Assembly: GCF_023065955.2 (NCBI RefSeq)
Contig: NW_026623078.1
Coordinates: forward strand, 6,148,199-6,212,198
Direction: 5' to 3'
DNA length: 64,000 nucleotides
DNA from: Ursus arctos
Lineage: Eukaryota; Chordata; Mammalia; Carnivora; Ursidae
The position numbers and the translations under genes are program-made. Of the stretch, positions 34,201 through 47,280 are shown piece after piece. The notes below the pieces were generated by a model. That model ran no database searches. It saw nothing but the letters and a program-made list of their open reading frames with translations, and had not been told where the DNA came from. Numbering within the stretch: position 1 is the first letter of the stretch; each line of letters opens with the position of its first letter.

Positions 34201-36978
34201 GGAAATCAAAAATCAATTTAAACAATTTATGGAGACCAACAGGAATGAAGACACAATGGTCCAAAACCTATGGGATACTGCAAAGGCAGTCCTAAGGGGA
34301 AAATACATAGCCATCCAAGCCTCACTCAAAAGAATAGAAAAGACTAAAGTTTTTATATTCTCACCTCAAGAAGCTGGAACAGCAACAGAGGGACAGACCT
34401 AATCCATGCATGAGGAAGCAGTTGACCAAGATTAGAGCAGAAATCAATGAATTAGAAACCAGGAGTACAGTAGAGCAGATCAACAGAACTAGAAGCTGGT
34501 TCTTTGAGAGAATTAATAACATTGACAGACCCCTGGCAAGACTTATCCAAAAGAATAGAGAAAGGACCCAAATTAATAAAATTATGAATGAAAAAGGAGA
34601 GGTCACAACCAACACCAATGAAATTGGAAGGATTATTACAAACTTTTATCAACAGCTTTATGCCAATAAATTAAGCAATCTGGAAGAGATGGCGGACTTC
34701 CTGGAAACCTATAAACTACCAAGACTGAAACAGGAAGAAATTAATTTTTTTAAACAGGCCAATTAATTATGAAGAGATTGAGTCAGTGATAAACAACCTT
34801 CCAAAAAACAAAACTCCAGGCCCAGATGGTTTTCCTGCGGAATTCTACCAAACATTCAAAGAAGAAATAATACCTATTCTCCTAAAGCTATTTCAAAAAA
34901 TAGAAACAGAAGGAAAGCTACCAAACTCATTCTATGAGGCCAATATTACCTTGATCCCCAAACCAGGCAAAGATCCCATCAAAAAGGAGAGTTACAGACC
35001 GATTTCCCTAATGAATATGGACGCCAAAATCCTCAACAAGATCCTGACTAATAGAATCCAACAGTACATTAAAAGGATTATCCATCACGACCAAGTGGGA
35101 TTCATCCCTGGGATGCAAGGGTGGTTCAACATTCACAAATCAATCAGTGTCATAGATTTTATCCAGAAGGAAAAATTCAAAAATCATATGATTCTCTCAA
35201 TAGATGCAGAAAAAGCATTTGACAAAATACAGCATCCTTTCCTGATTAAAACCCTTCAGAGTGTAGGGATAGAGGGCACATCCCTCAATCTCATAAAAAA
35301 CATCTATGAAAAGCCTACAGCAAATATTATTCTCAATGGGGAAAAGCTGGAAGCCTTTCCCTTAAGATCAGGAACACGACAAGGATGTCCACTCTTGCCA
35401 CTATTATTCAACATAGTACTAGAAGTCCTTGCAACAGCAATCAGACAACAAAAAGGGATAAAAGGTATCAAATTGGCTAAGAAGTCAAAATGTCTCTCTT
35501 CGCAGATGACAGGATACTCTATATGGAAAACCCAAAAGAAGCCACTCCCAAACTATTAGAAGTTATATAGCAATTCAGTAGTGTGGCGGGATACAAAATC
35601 AATGCTCAGAAATCAGTTGCATTTCTATACATGAATAATGAGACTGAAGAAAGAGAAATTAGGGAATCCATCCCATTTACAATAGCACCAAAAACCATAC
35701 GTTACCTTGGAATTAACTTAACCAGAGACGTAAAGGAACTATATTCCAGAAACTACAAATCACTCTTGAAAGATATTGAAGAAGACACAAAAAGATGGAA
35801 AAATATTCCATGCTCATGGATCGGAAGAATTAACATAGTTAAAATGTCCATGCTACCCAGAGCAATCTACACTTTCAATGCTATCCCGATCAAAATACCA
35901 ATGACATTTTTCAAAGAACTGGAACAAATAGCCCTTAAATTTGTATGGAACCGGAAAAGGCCCCGAATCGCCAAGGAACTGTTGAAAAACAAAGCTGGGG
36001 GCATCACAATGCCGGATTTCGAGCTGTACTACAAAGCTGTGATCACAAAGACAGCATGGTACTGGCACAAAAACAGACACATAGACCAATGGAACAGAAT
36101 AGAGAATCCAGAAATGGACCCTCGGCTCTTTGGGCAACTAATCTTTGATAAAGCAGGAAAAAACATCTGGTGGAAAAAAGACAATCTCTTCAATAAATGG
36201 TGCTGGGAAAATTGGACAGCTACATGCAAAAGAATGGAACTTGACCACTCTCTCACACCATACACAAAGATAAACTCCAAATAGATGAAAGACCTTGATT
36301 TGAGACAGGAATCCATCAAAATCCTAGAGGAGAAGATAGGCAGCAACCTCTATGACATTGGCCACAGCAACCTTTTTCATGACACATCTCCAAAGGCAAG
36401 AGAAACAAAAGATAAAATGAACTTGGGATAAAATGAACGTGGGATAAAAGTCCCACTTCTGCACAGCCAAGGAAACAATAAAAAAAACTAAGAGGCATCC
36501 CACAGAATGGGAGAATATATCTGCAAATTATACTACAGATAAAAGACTGGTATCCAAGATCTACAAAGAACTTCTCAATCTCAATATGCGAGAAACAAAT
36601 AAATCATAAAATGGGCAGGAGATATGAACAGACACTTTTCCAATGAGGACATACAAATGGCCAACAGACACATTAAAAAATGTTCAAAATCATTAGCCAT
36701 AAGGGAAATTCCAATCAAAACCACACTAAGATACCACCTTATGCCAGTTAGAATGGCAAAAATTGACAAGGTAAGAAACAACAATTGTTGGAGAGGATGT
36801 GGAGAAAGGGGATCCCTCCTACATTGTTGGTGGGAATGAGGGTTGGTACAGCCACTCTGGAAAACAGTGTGGAGGTCCCTTAAAAAGTTAAAAATTGAGC
36901 TACCGTATGACCCAGCCATTGCACTACCAGGTATTTACCCGAAAGATACAGACGTGAAGAGAAGGGCCATATGCACAA
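31290..36978 (+). mobile_element. Long L1 element A: 5' UTR, ORF1, ORF2; 3' end missing
   Basis: It begins with the same 5' UTR as the L1 at 54.3 kb ('gaggagtaggggacccctttt') and runs through ORF1 and ORF2. ORF1 starts at about 32226. Its coiled-coil part (MRANLAEIKNSMSQMQ) is open at 32422-32685 and its RNA-binding part at 32798-33127. ORF2 starts at 33200. The endonuclease reads LNTPIKHHRVADWIKRNDPS, then CCLQQTH, where the usual QETH glutamate is Gln. RT parts are open at 34786-35559 ([15 protein letters not shown]) and the C-terminal part at 35583-36284. Many frameshifts and stops make it inactive. A SINE interrupts it at 33703-33899. The sequence stops abruptly in the ORF2 tail near 36,978 ('gggccatatgcac') without a 3' UTR or A-tail. 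Confidence 0.94.
33703..33899 (-). mobile_element. CAN-SINE inside L1 element A
   Basis: Reverse-orientation SINE of the 'gggcgtgatc' subtype. The target sequence aaacaagagcttt is repeated before (33690-33702) and after (from ~33901). It splits the endonuclease part of ORF2. Confidence 0.95.
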
Positions 36979-38043
36979 ACACCATATCTTTTACCTCCTC
37001 AGTTCAGTGAAATTCCTGCTTTCTGCTGAGACTTTATTCTTCCTTCCCCTCATTCTTTCCCACATGCCTCCATATCCCCATACTGCCCCCTCCCAGGGAA
37101 CTGTCAAACATCCATAGGAAAAAGCACCCAAGGTGAATGTAGAACTCATTTCCTTGTCCTTCCCTTCTTGGAATTGTAACCCCTGAAGTCTTGCCTGTGT
37201 TGACTGTTCTCTAGTGCCTTCAAATGATTATGTTAGGTATTCTGTCCAGATGTTATGGTTACTTTGGGTGGAAAGGTTAGTTTACTACAAGCTGCTTAGC
37301 CATGACAAAACCAGAAATTCTTTTCTGTTGCTTCTCAGTTCCTTCACTTTCCAAAGATGATCTTGTAGCAAAACCATGCGAAAGTGCAGGGACAAATTAG
37401 AAACAAGTGATTATAGGGACTGGCATACACACAAGTTTGGGACGCAGACCTGCTTTTCTTTTTATTGCAAGCAGCTCCAGACTCCCAAGGAGAAGTGGGA
37501 GCAGGGGAGTCCTGCTTACAGTAAAATAAAAGGTAACACCAGAACCGTAGAGAACAGATTTAGGCTTTTCTTTTTTTCCTGTATAGGAGGTGCTCAGCAA
37601 TTGTAAATCAGTAAATATATTTACCCAGGAGTTATACTAGTCACTTGACTAGTTCTCCTTGAACTCCCTCCCAGGTCCTAAATGAAAGGTCATCTTAATA
37701 TTGAAATGTCTTTGCCAATTCAACAATCCTGATCTGTAGATGAAGAGAATGAAGGTTAGGAATCAGGAGTGGCATGTTGAGGACAATAACTTTAGTGGTA
37801 AAAAATAAACATTTCTTATCCACCACCCTTTTCACTAGCCCAAGTTGCTTTTTTGTTACCAGCTAATCCTATATTTCTATCTTAAGGACTTTTCAATTAT
37901 TTTCCCATCAGTAATTAAGGAAGTCTCAATCATTTGCCAGTTAAACAATGTTCATTTCCTTACTATACATAAAATTCTACGAACAGTAAGAGAACAGAAC
38001 AATACCCCAATAGGAAAATAAGCAAAAGGATAGAGACAACATG
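36979..38043. other. Unique-looking non-coding DNA
   Basis: There are short frames (37376-37606 plus and 37397-37600 minus) without similarity. No repeat recognised. Confidence 0.4.
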
Positions 38044-38057
38044 CAGAAAAGATTCTT

Positions 38058-38257
38058 TTTTAAAATTTATTTAAAGATGTTATTTATTTGACACAGAGAG
38101 AGAGACCTCAAGCAGGGGGAGCAGGAGGCAGAGGGATGGGGAGAAGCAGACTCCCCACAGAGCAGGGAGCCCAATGTGGGGATCCATTCCAGGACCTTGG
38201 GATCAGGACCTGAGCCGAAAGCAGATGCTTAACCAACTAAACCACCCTGATGCCCCA
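38058..38257 (-). mobile_element. CAN-SINE with exact target duplication
   Basis: Reverse-orientation SINE of the older body type. The 14-bp cagaaaagattctt is present on both flanks (38044-38057 and 38260-38273). Confidence 0.94.
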
Positions 38258-38284
38258 TTCAGAAAAGATTCTTAAACATATGGA

Positions 38285-38410
38285 AAGTAAGGAGGGCCTG
38301 TGTTCTGATGAGCACTGGGCATTATACACAACTAATGATCGTTGAACACTACATAAAAAACCAATTATGTACTATATGTTGGCTAGTTGAACATAATTTT
38401 AAAAAGCACA
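38285..38410 (+). mobile_element. L1 3' UTR end
   Basis: It matches the terminal block of the other L1 copies ('gatgagcactgggcattata', 'ttgaacactacataaaaaac') and ends in an A-rich stretch. Confidence 0.85.
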
Positions 38411-38449
38411 TGGAAACAGCAGTAATTCATTCATAAAAAGTTAAAGGTA

Positions 38450-38860
38450 GAATAAGCCTATAACTGTATCTCATTTTTAACCCATTGGAGTGACAAAGAT
38501 CAAGCAATTTGATAACCACTGTGTGGCTGAGGATGGTGAAATGGCTTCCCTCACGCTTGCTTGTGGGAGAATAAATTTTACAAGCTCTATACAGGACAAT
38601 TAGGCAACTTTAATCAAAATTTAGAAGACATACCCCCAGTAACCCAGCAATCCAACGTTAAGGTACTCAGTCTACAGATATTCTCACACACGTGGGAAAT
38701 AAAAGTATGAGAATATTCATTGCAGTATTGCTATCATAGCAAAATGTTGAGGAAAATGTCAGTTCCTATTAACAAAAGACTAATTAAATAAGCTATGGTT
38801 CCATCATACAATGGAATACCGTCTTTGATCTTATAAAATGTGAGGCAGCTCTATATGTAA
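38450..38860 (+). mobile_element. Possible ancient L1 3' fragment
   Basis: Phrases such as 'gtaacccagcaatccaacgt', 'tgagaatattcattgcagta' and 'catcatacaatggaatac' follow the order of an old L1 ORF2 tail, strongly diverged. Confidence 0.55.
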
Positions 38861-39784
38861 TGTTACATAATATCTCCAAGAATATGTTTTAGGACTTATT
38901 ATTATTGAAGTATTGTTGACATCCAAGACTACTGTTAAATGAAGAAAGCAAGGTGAGTAGCCAAGTATAACTAATTTTCATGTAAATGTATAGACTCTGG
39001 GAAGGAGATCCAGAAACTGATAACAGAGGTTGGTTCAGGTGAGGAGAATTTGGTGTCTGGGGAACAAGAGAGTAAAGGAGGTGTTTGCTCCATATCCCTT
39101 TTGAACTCTTTAAATTCTTTGGTATATATTTGCATTATGTATTTTTTAAAAAATTTTAAAATAATAATACAGTTGTTTTTAAGCAGATTTTCTAATAATT
39201 ATATGTAGAAAACCATTCCTCCTACCCCCACCAACAATTCTAGGAGTCCTGAGGAACCTATTCATTAATAAAAAAGTTGAAGTAGGGTCCAAAAAACATC
39301 TTAACATATTTTCACTCGGACTTTTTGGCACTTCAGAGAAAATATGATAAATGTCTTTTCCCTCTTAGAGCTTCTACAAATATCCTGTGACAAACTGTAA
39401 CTACTCTATCACATTTATATTTAGACATCCTCCCTCTCGTTGTTCAACTATATACTCTTGTTTTTGTTGTCAAGAACCTATAATACCAGACATTGAACCA
39501 GGAAATAAATTTGATATATAAGTACATAAGAGACATTTTCTTCCCTCATAGGGCTCGCAGTCTCATAGTAGAGATGCATAATAAAATTGCAAGTGTTTTC
39601 TTTTTATTAAATGGTACAAGTGCAATAATAGGGGAAAGACTAAATACTATGAAAGATCATGAGAAGTAGCATGTGTGCAAGCATGGATTTGTGTCATGTG
39701 AAAGAAGATTTAAGCAGAGCTAATCATAGGGCATTTTCTTTTTACAAGTACACCTCAGGTTACAAAACAAAAGTGCTTCTAATA
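38861..39784. other. No feature recognised
   Basis: AT-rich unique-looking DNA. Confidence 0.35.
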
Positions 39785-40130
39785 AAAGACATCCATATTG
39801 GTAAGCAAGAGATAAATTGTCACTATTTGCAGATGACATAATATTCATTGAAAACCCTAAAGACTCCACCAAAAAATTATTAGAATAAATGAACTCAGAG
39901 ACAAATCATAAAGGTTCTTAATCATAGGAAACAAACTGAGGGTTTCTGGAGGGGAAGGGAGGTAAAGATATGGGGTCATTGGGTGACGGACATTAAGGAA
40001 GGCACGTGATGTAATGACTACTGGGTGTTATATAACACTGATAAGTTACTGACCTCTACCTTGGAAACTAATAATACTTTATGTGTTAATCAATCACATT
40101 TAAATAAAAAATTAATTTAAAAAAAAGAAT
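39785..40130 (+). mobile_element. L1 fragments: RT piece joined to a 3' UTR end
   Basis: 'cactatttgcagatgacata' (RT FADD region) is followed within ~100 bp by the 3' UTR block ('aaacaaactgagggtttctg', 'actgggtgttatataacact'). A large internal deletion or two separate insertions would explain this. Confidence 0.82.
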
Positions 40131-40249
40131 TGTAATAATTATATAGTATTTGGATGGAAATAAGGGGTTGTTATGTTTGGAGAAGGTGATGTTTAAATTT
40201 GTGATTTTGGATTAATCTTTTTTTCCAAAATTAAGATATAGATACAATG

Positions 40250-42520
40250 AATTATGATACATGAAAAAAAGAACAAATGAATTCAATAAATTTTCAGGAC
40301 ACAAAATTAATACTGAGAAATCAATTGTGTTTCTATATACTATTAATGAAGTAATAGGGAAATTAAGAAAACAATCCCAATTACAGTTACACCAAAAAGA
40401 ATAAAATACCTAGAAATAAACACCACTAAGAATGTGAAAGATCTGTACTCTGAAAATTATAAAACATTCATGAAAAAAATTGAAGATGATACAAACAAAT
40501 GGAAAGATATTCCATGCTCATGTTTGGAAGAATTAATATTGTTAAAATGCCCATACTACTCAAAGCAATCTATAGATTCAATCTCTATCAAAATACCAAC
40601 AGCATTTTTCACAGAACTAGAACAAATAATCCTAAAGTTTATATGGAACCACAAAAGACTCCAAATATCCAAAGCAATCCTAAGAAAGAAGAACATAGCT
40701 TGAGGTATCACAATTCCCAATTCCAAGATATACCACAAAGCTGTAGTAATCAAAACGGTACAGTACTGGCAGAGGGATGCCTGGATGGCTCAGTGGGTTA
40801 AGCGTTCAACTCTTGATTTCAGCTCAGGTCATGATCTCAAGGTCATGAGATCAAGCTCTGCATTGGGCTCCATGCTAGGCATGGAATGTGCTCAAGATTC
40901 ACTCTCTCTCCCTCTTCCCCTCCCCCCCCCTCTCTCTCTCTCTCTCTGAAAACAAAAACAAAACAAAAAACAACCAGTACAATCCTGGCACAAAAAATAG
41001 AACACAGATCAATAGAACAGAGAACCCAAAAATAAACCCATGTTTATATGTCAATTAATCTATGACAAAGACAAAGAAAACAAAAATAAACAGTGGGGAC
41101 AAGAGTCTCTCTTCGATAAATGGTGCTGGTAAACCTGGACAGCTACATGCAAAAGAATGATACTGGACCACTTTCTAACATCATACACAAAAAATAAACT
41201 CAAAATGGATTAAAGACCTAAATGTGAGACCTGGAGCCATAAAAATCCTAAAGGAAAACACAGGCAGTAATTTCTTTGACATCAGCTGTTAGCAACGATT
41301 TTCTAAATATGTCTGCTAAGGTGAGGGAAACAAAAGCAAAAATAAACTATTGGGACTACATCAAAATAAAAAGCTTTTGCACGTGAAGGAAACCATCAAT
41401 AAGACAAAAACGCAACCTACTGAAAGGAAGAAGATATTTGTAAATGACATATCACATAAGGGGTTAGTATCCAAAATATATAGAGACCTTACACAACTCA
41501 ATACCAGAAAATAATAATAATCTGATTAAAAATGGACAGAGGACCTAGATAGACATTTTTCCAAAGACATACAGATGTCCAACAGACACATGAAAAGATG
41601 CTCGACACTACTAATCATCAGGGAAATACAAATTAAAACCATAATGAGATATCGCCTTAGACCTGTCAGAATGACTACAATAAAAAAGATAAGAAATAAC
41701 AAGGATTGGCAAGGATGTGGAGAAAAAGTAACCCTTGTACTGTTGGTGGCAATGTAAATTGATATGACCAATGTGGAAAACAGTACGAGGGTTCCTCAGA
41801 AAATTAATAATAGAAATGCCATAGAATCCAATAATTCTAGTGCTGGGTATTTACGGGAAAAAATACTATTTCAAAGGATACATGCACCCCCAATGTTAAT
41901 TGCAACATTATTTATAATAGCCAAGATATGGAAGCAACTTAAGTGTCCCTCAATAAATTAATGGAGCAAAAAGACATGATATATACATACAATGGAATAT
42001 TACTCAGCCATAAAAAAGGATGAGATCTTGCCATTTGCGACAATGGATGGACCTAATGGGTATTATGCTATTTGAAATAAGTCAGACAGAGAAAAGCAAA
42101 TACCATATAATTTCACTTATGTGTGGAATCCAAAAAACAAAACAAATGAGTAAACAAAAAGCAAAAATCAGACCTACAAATACAGAAAACAAACTTATGA
42201 TTGCCAGAGAGATAGGAGTGGTGGGATGGGCAAAATGAGTGAAGGGGAGTGGGAGATACAGGCTTCCAGTTATAGAATGAATAAGTCATGGGAGTAAAAG
42301 GCATAGAATAGGGAATATAGTCAATGGAATTGTAATAGTGTTGTATGATGACACATGATAGCCATACTTATGGTGAGCACAGAATATCACGTTATCTTGA
42401 CAAGCACTGAGTACTGTATAGAATCACTGAATCACTATATTATACACCTGACATCAATATAACAATGTATGTTGACAATACTGAATTAAAATTTGAAAAA
42501 TAAAGTTGTTGAATCACTAC
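40250..42520 (+). mobile_element. L1 ORF2 C-terminal half and 3' UTR, with SINE
   Basis: It runs from ORF2 sequence ('attccatgctcatgtttgga', 'gtttatatggaaccacaaaa') through the C-terminus ('ggtgctggtaaacctggaca') to the 3' UTR near 42,500. A SINE interrupts it at 40774-40973. Open frames at 40434-40703 and 41575-42238 are pieces of ORF2. Confidence 0.9.
40774..40973 (+). mobile_element. CAN-SINE, older subtype
   Basis: Head 'gggatgcctggatggctcag', body with 'gctcaggtcatgatctcaag', TC-rich tract and A-rich tail. 'cagtactggca' before and 'cagtacaatcctggca' after indicate a partly decayed target duplication. Confidence 0.92.
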
Positions 42521-42749
42521 ATTGTAACTGCCACTAATGTAACATTAGGGGTCAATTACTCTAGAAATTAAAAATTAATTAATTAATTTTAATTTTTTTT
42601 AGAAAAAGAATGTAAGTGCTTCTAGGAATTCCTCTATAAGCCACTATATAACCACTCCTCAAGAGTAATGAGCTCCCCAGATTAAAATGACCATAAAACA
42701 CAATGTAAATTAAAGTCCAAATTGAAATATTATTTCAAAATTTTTAGTA

Positions 42750-42934
42750 GGGGTTTCTCTGGGTGGCTCAGTCAGGTAAGCCACTAACTCTTGATTTCAG
42801 CTCAGGTCATGATCTCAGGGTCATGGGATTGAGCCCCACATCAGGCTCCACACTGGGCAGTGGGGCCTCCTTGGGATTCTCTCTCCCTCTCCCTTTGCCC
42901 CTCCCCCATCTATAAAAAGGTTAAAAAAAAAAAA
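42750..42934 (+). mobile_element. CAN-SINE, older subtype
   Basis: Full layout from 'ggtggctcagtcaggtaagc' through 'gggattgagccccacatcag' to a TC-rich tract and an A-tail. Confidence 0.9.
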
Positions 42935-42977
42935 GAACGTACAGGCAACATTTTAAAAAGTAATAATAATTTTTATT

Positions 42978-43096
42978 AGGGGTACCTAAGTGGGATTTTC
43001 TTGGGATTTTCTCTCTCCCTCTCCTTCTGCCTCCTAGCACGCACAAGTGTGTGTGCACTCTCATTCTCTCTCAAATAATAATAATTAAAATAAAAT
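42978..43096 (+). mobile_element. CAN-SINE, internally deleted
   Basis: A short head ('ggggtacctaagtggga') joins directly to the TC-rich tract and tail; the middle of the element is missing. Confidence 0.7.
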
Positions 43097-43159
43097 TTTT
43101 AGTAAACACAATTTTTCGTAATAGAAAGCTGGTTACTTCAATCCACCATCCTGATAAGA

Positions 43160-43276
43160 ATAAAGAAAAACACTGAATTTTTTTTAAGTAATCTCTATGC
43201 CCAATGTGGGGCTTACACTCACCACCCTGAGATCAAGAATTGCTTACTCCACCCACTGAGCCATCCAGACACCCTG
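43160..43276 (-). mobile_element. CAN-SINE remnant, reverse orientation
   Basis: 'ttaagtaatctctatgccca', 'cctgagatcaagaattgc' and 'tgagccatccagacacccc' are the complement of an old CAN-SINE. Confidence 0.8.
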
Positions 43277-43599
43277 AAAAATGCAGACTTAAAAAAAATA
43301 AAACTTAAAAATATTGACAATCTGGAGAGACAACATGAAACTCCTAAGTCAACTTTTTTTTGGAAGTCTGAATGGTAAGCACTAAAGTCATTCATGTTCA
43401 GAGTGCATTTGCCTGTAGTTTAAATCCTTATGCATCATGGCAGTGCCTGGCTGGAGAGATGAAGATGGGAAACCAGGGATCACATCAAGTTGACGGGACC
43501 TCATAAGGGCACGCTTAGTAATCTTCATCCTCAAGTAAGTATGAACGAGAGAACTAAATCTGACACCAGAGGAAAACCGAAAATTAGCCAGCTGTTGCT

Positions 43600-43850
43600 T
43601 GGATTTACACATACCATTTTCTCCAATTGCCCCAATATTTTGCCAGGGGCTATGGGAGCCTGGAATGGGATGTTCTTGTTTAATTGGTACAGGGCATTAG
43701 TTTGGAATGATGAAAAAGTTCTGGAGATGAATGCAGGTGATGGTTGCATTATAATGTGAATGTAATTAATGCTTCAGGACGTATACTTTAAAATGGCCAC
43801 TTTTATGTTATGTGTATTTTACCACAATACAAAATATTGTAAAACCATGA
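43600..43850 (+). mobile_element. L1M (L1MA-like) 3' end
   Basis: The order 'gttctggagatgaatgcagg', 'tgatggttgcattataatgt', 'actttaaaatggccactttt' and 'gtattttaccacaatacaaa' is the classic old mammalian L1 3' end. Confidence 0.8.
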
Positions 43851-43859
43851 AAAAGAGGT

Positions 43860-45504
43860 AATAGAAGAAAAAGACATAAAAATACTTGCATGACACAAAT
43901 ACAAAAAAACAAACAAACAAACACATACACACACAAGAGAGAAGAAACAAAGTAATAAAGAACAAACGAGACAGAATGAAAACAAATGGTCTATCAGTAA
44001 TTTAGGATTAGAAGCAAAAACTTCCAGATGTCAAGTTTGTGAAGAAAACACACTCCTAGGATATAAACAATGTATGTTGTAAACATTTTTTTATATTTCA
44101 AAGTAAAAAAGATTTCTCCTGAAAACAAAAGGAAATTCTCTCCAAATCACACAGACACCTCACCATTGCCTTTAAGACATGATTCCTGCCTTCACGCTGG
44201 GGGCCAATTTAACCCAAACTGTATGAAAACTATGGATAAAGAAAGGATGTCACACCAAGCAGTCTTGGGGGAGTCATAAACCATCCCAAGGGGAGACTGA
44301 AGACTTCACAATAATCTAAGATGAAACTTTAATTGCACCCTCGAGTCTCAACAATACACTCTTCACCTTTATTCATCTGTATCCCCATCTTGAAATCTCC
44401 TCATGAGGATCAGATCTCACATCTTTCTGCCACTCTACAGCAAAAGTAACCAATATATAAAAGTCACCTGTTAAATTTCCTCTGCTGAGTGAGACAAATA
44501 AAAGATCTAGGTGTCTGGGGGTGATTGAGTTCTCTTAGCTCTTCATGAAAATATCAATATGTCAATAAAGGCCCACGCCTCAAGGATCGATTATAGGGCT
44601 GTGCTTCTTTTCACTAGCTATCCTATTGTCCAACAGAATTACTCTATTGCTGTAACTGCTTTTTTTCAGCACTTCAGGAAGGAAAAAAAAGGGGCTGTCA
44701 GCAGTTACCTTTGTATATCCCAGGGTTCTCAGGGTCAGGCTGCTGCATTTTGAGCCCACTTAAAGGAAAGAGAGGAATCAATGAGAAGATAAAGACTCAA
44801 TGTTTATTCCCAGCTTTCTCCACACTATCATGAAGGGTAGACCTAACATGAAGGGTAACTAACTTTTCTGTCTAGGTATCACTGCATTTTTTCTAAGACA
44901 CCTACAAATGGATGCTAGCTTCAGTAAAATCCCACTTTAATATTAATACATTTTTGCAAACTTGTATTGATTTCATATCTCTAGATATGTCATTTTATCC
45001 AAAGTATCTCCAGTAACTTGATAATAAGTTGTGTTACATGAACTGTTGAGTCCAGGGCCCAGCGACTCAGATCTCCCTCAGCTTAACAATCCCTGAAAAT
45101 GTCTTGCCTAATGATTCACAAAGAAATGCCTCATTATTCAGAAATTTGATAAATTACATAATTTCCTATTAGAAGACTGTTCGATGTTCTGTTCAATAAC
45201 TCATTTTCTACATAAAACATCCCAAATTAAATATAACTTATTCCCCCTTAACTCTTATGTACATCACAGTTAACGTAATGCCCTTCCTTTAACCATTTAT
45301 TTTCTACATCTAGAATTATTAACACTACCATGTTTTAATGTCTTCTTCCCTTATATCAGCTGAAGCTCTATGTTTTTAAGTGACAGAATATATAAGAAAG
45401 TCAGTAAAATAAATTTGAGCAAAGAGAGCTACCCATAGCTCTGCTGTGTGATACACGGAAACTTAATGACTTTTTAATGTTTCTTTGGTTCATTTAATAT
45501 TTTT
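43860..45504. other. Unique-looking non-coding DNA
   Basis: About 1.6 kb without a recognised gene. An (AAAC)n-like stretch lies at 43905-43925. Short frames at 44070-44279 and 44559-44753 have no similarity. Confidence 0.4.
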
Positions 45505-45925
45505 TTCACTCAGCCATCAGAAAGAACAATTACACAATATTTGTAGCAACATAGACGGCACTGGAGGAGATAATGCTAAGTGAAATAAGTCAAGCAGAGA
45601 AAGACAATTATCATATGGTTTCACTCATTTATGGAACATAAGAAATAGGAAGATTGGTAGGAGAAGGAAGGGAAGAAGAAAGGCAGGTAAACAGAAGGCG
45701 GAATGAACCATGAGAGACTGTGGACTCTGGGAAACAAACTGAGGGCTTCAGATGGGAGGGGGGTGGGGGATTGGGATAGGCCGGTGATGGGTATTAAGGA
45801 GAGCACGTATTGCATGGTGCACTGGGTGTTATATGCAAATAATGAATCATGGAACATTGCATCAAAAACTGGGGATGTACTGTATGGTGACTAATATAAC
45901 AAAATAAAAATTATTTTTTAAAAAT
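45505..45925 (+). mobile_element. L1 3' end, 5'-truncated, young-looking
   Basis: It is close in sequence to the 3' end of the L1 at 60.1-60.4 kb ('tagacggcactggaggagat', 'gggtattaaggagagcacgt', 'tactgtatggtgactaatat'), with an A-rich tail. Confidence 0.93.
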
Positions 45926-46822
45926 GGTTATGCTAAAAAATTATTCTAGTTACTTTGTAATCATATTTGTTGGTAGTATTAACAAGAACTATGAATGTTT
46001 TCAGGTCTAATATATTCCAGGAACTGTACCAGGCCTATGTATTCAACAGTATCTGTACAAGAGCTCTGAAAAATAGGTGTTAACCTTGCTCAAGAGCACA
46101 CAGTATGGCACATGGTATTTGATCCTAAATCAATGTCGTGTTATTTATTTTCCTTTAAGTACAGTGAGATAAGAGGACCGCTGAGTTATATAGCACTGGC
46201 CCATTTTTCTCTCTATGTTACATGTAGAGCAGCTCCACTCCAATACTGGACCATCCAAACAAAGAAAGCATTTACATCGATCTCCTATGTGCTCGGGATG
46301 GGTTTGAAAAACATTTGGTAGGGAAAAATCAACAGGATATGGTGGCTGCCTGCCTATGGGAGGTGACAGAATTAGAAAATGTCTTGAATGATCCTCAAGT
46401 TTCTGGCTTTGGCAAATGTCAAGAGTGGAGCCATGCACCAAGAAACATACAAAAGGGAGAGGGAGCTCTTGTAAAGGAAACGATGGCATAAGAAGTATTG
46501 AGCAGAATGGTGATTATAGATTCGAAAGTTTAAAAGAGCAAATGACTAAGGAGGCTTATATTTAGAATGGGCACTGACACATGACAGGGATATGAGGCAA
46601 GAAGGGATTAGTAGGCCACAGGTTTAAATGTGACCTTGCTACACGTTTGGTCAGAGTCACTAAGACTGTCTGATGATGCTCAGATTGGGTGCTCAGTGAT
46701 AGTTCATGAACTCAGTAGATTAGCTTTTGGGTAATAATATGGCAAGTCTGAAAGGTATTCAACCACTATTTCATTCAGTAAATGCCTACTATGCACTATA
46801 AACTCAGTCACCTGAGAATATA
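45926..46822. other. No feature recognised
   Basis: Unique-looking; the minus-strand frame at 46145-46489 (114 codons) has no recognisable domain and is not a continuation of the nearby olfactory receptor. Confidence 0.4.
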
Positions 46823-46991
46823 ACTGGGTGCCTCGGTTAAGTGTCTGCCTTGGCTCAAATCATGATTTCAAGGTCCTGGGATCGAGCCCTCTCTTGGGCT
46901 CCCAGCTTAGTGGGGAGTCTGCTTCTCCCTCTGAGGGAATGCTCTCTCTCTCTCAAATAAATAAAATACTTCTTAAAATAAAAAAAAAAGA
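46823..46991 (+). mobile_element. CAN-SINE, partly deleted
   Basis: Head 'ctgggtgcctcggttaagtg', body 'cctgggatcgagccctct', tail 'aaataaataaaatacttctt'. Confidence 0.87.
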
Positions 46992-47280
46992 ATGAAATTT
47001 TGCCATTTGCAACAATGTGGATGAAGTTAGAGTGTATTATGTTAAGCAAAATAAGTCAGAGAAAGACAAATACCATATGATTTCACTCACATGTGGAATT
47101 TAAGAGAAAAAAACCCCAGATGAACATAGGGGAAGGGAAAAAGAGAGAGAGGGAGAGAGAGAAGAAACCATAAGAGACTCTTAATGTTATACACAATTAA
47201 TGAATCATCGAACTTTACATCAAAAACCAGGAAAGTACTGTATGGTGACTAACATAATAAAAAATATTGTAAAAAAAAAA
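46992..47280 (+). mobile_element. L1 3' end
   Basis: 'gccatttgcaacaatgtgga' through 'tactgtatggtgactaacat' and an A-run. It directly follows the SINE tail. Confidence 0.88.

Noticed and set aside
42555..42600. AT-rich near-palindrome
   Set aside because: It is a simple TTAA-type run at an L1 tail; no reason to see a regulatory site.
46145..46489. 114-codon minus-strand frame as the missing part of the OR11-like gene
   Set aside because: It lacks TM6/TM7 receptor motifs (KALSTC and PxxYTLRN-type) and does not fit the family.
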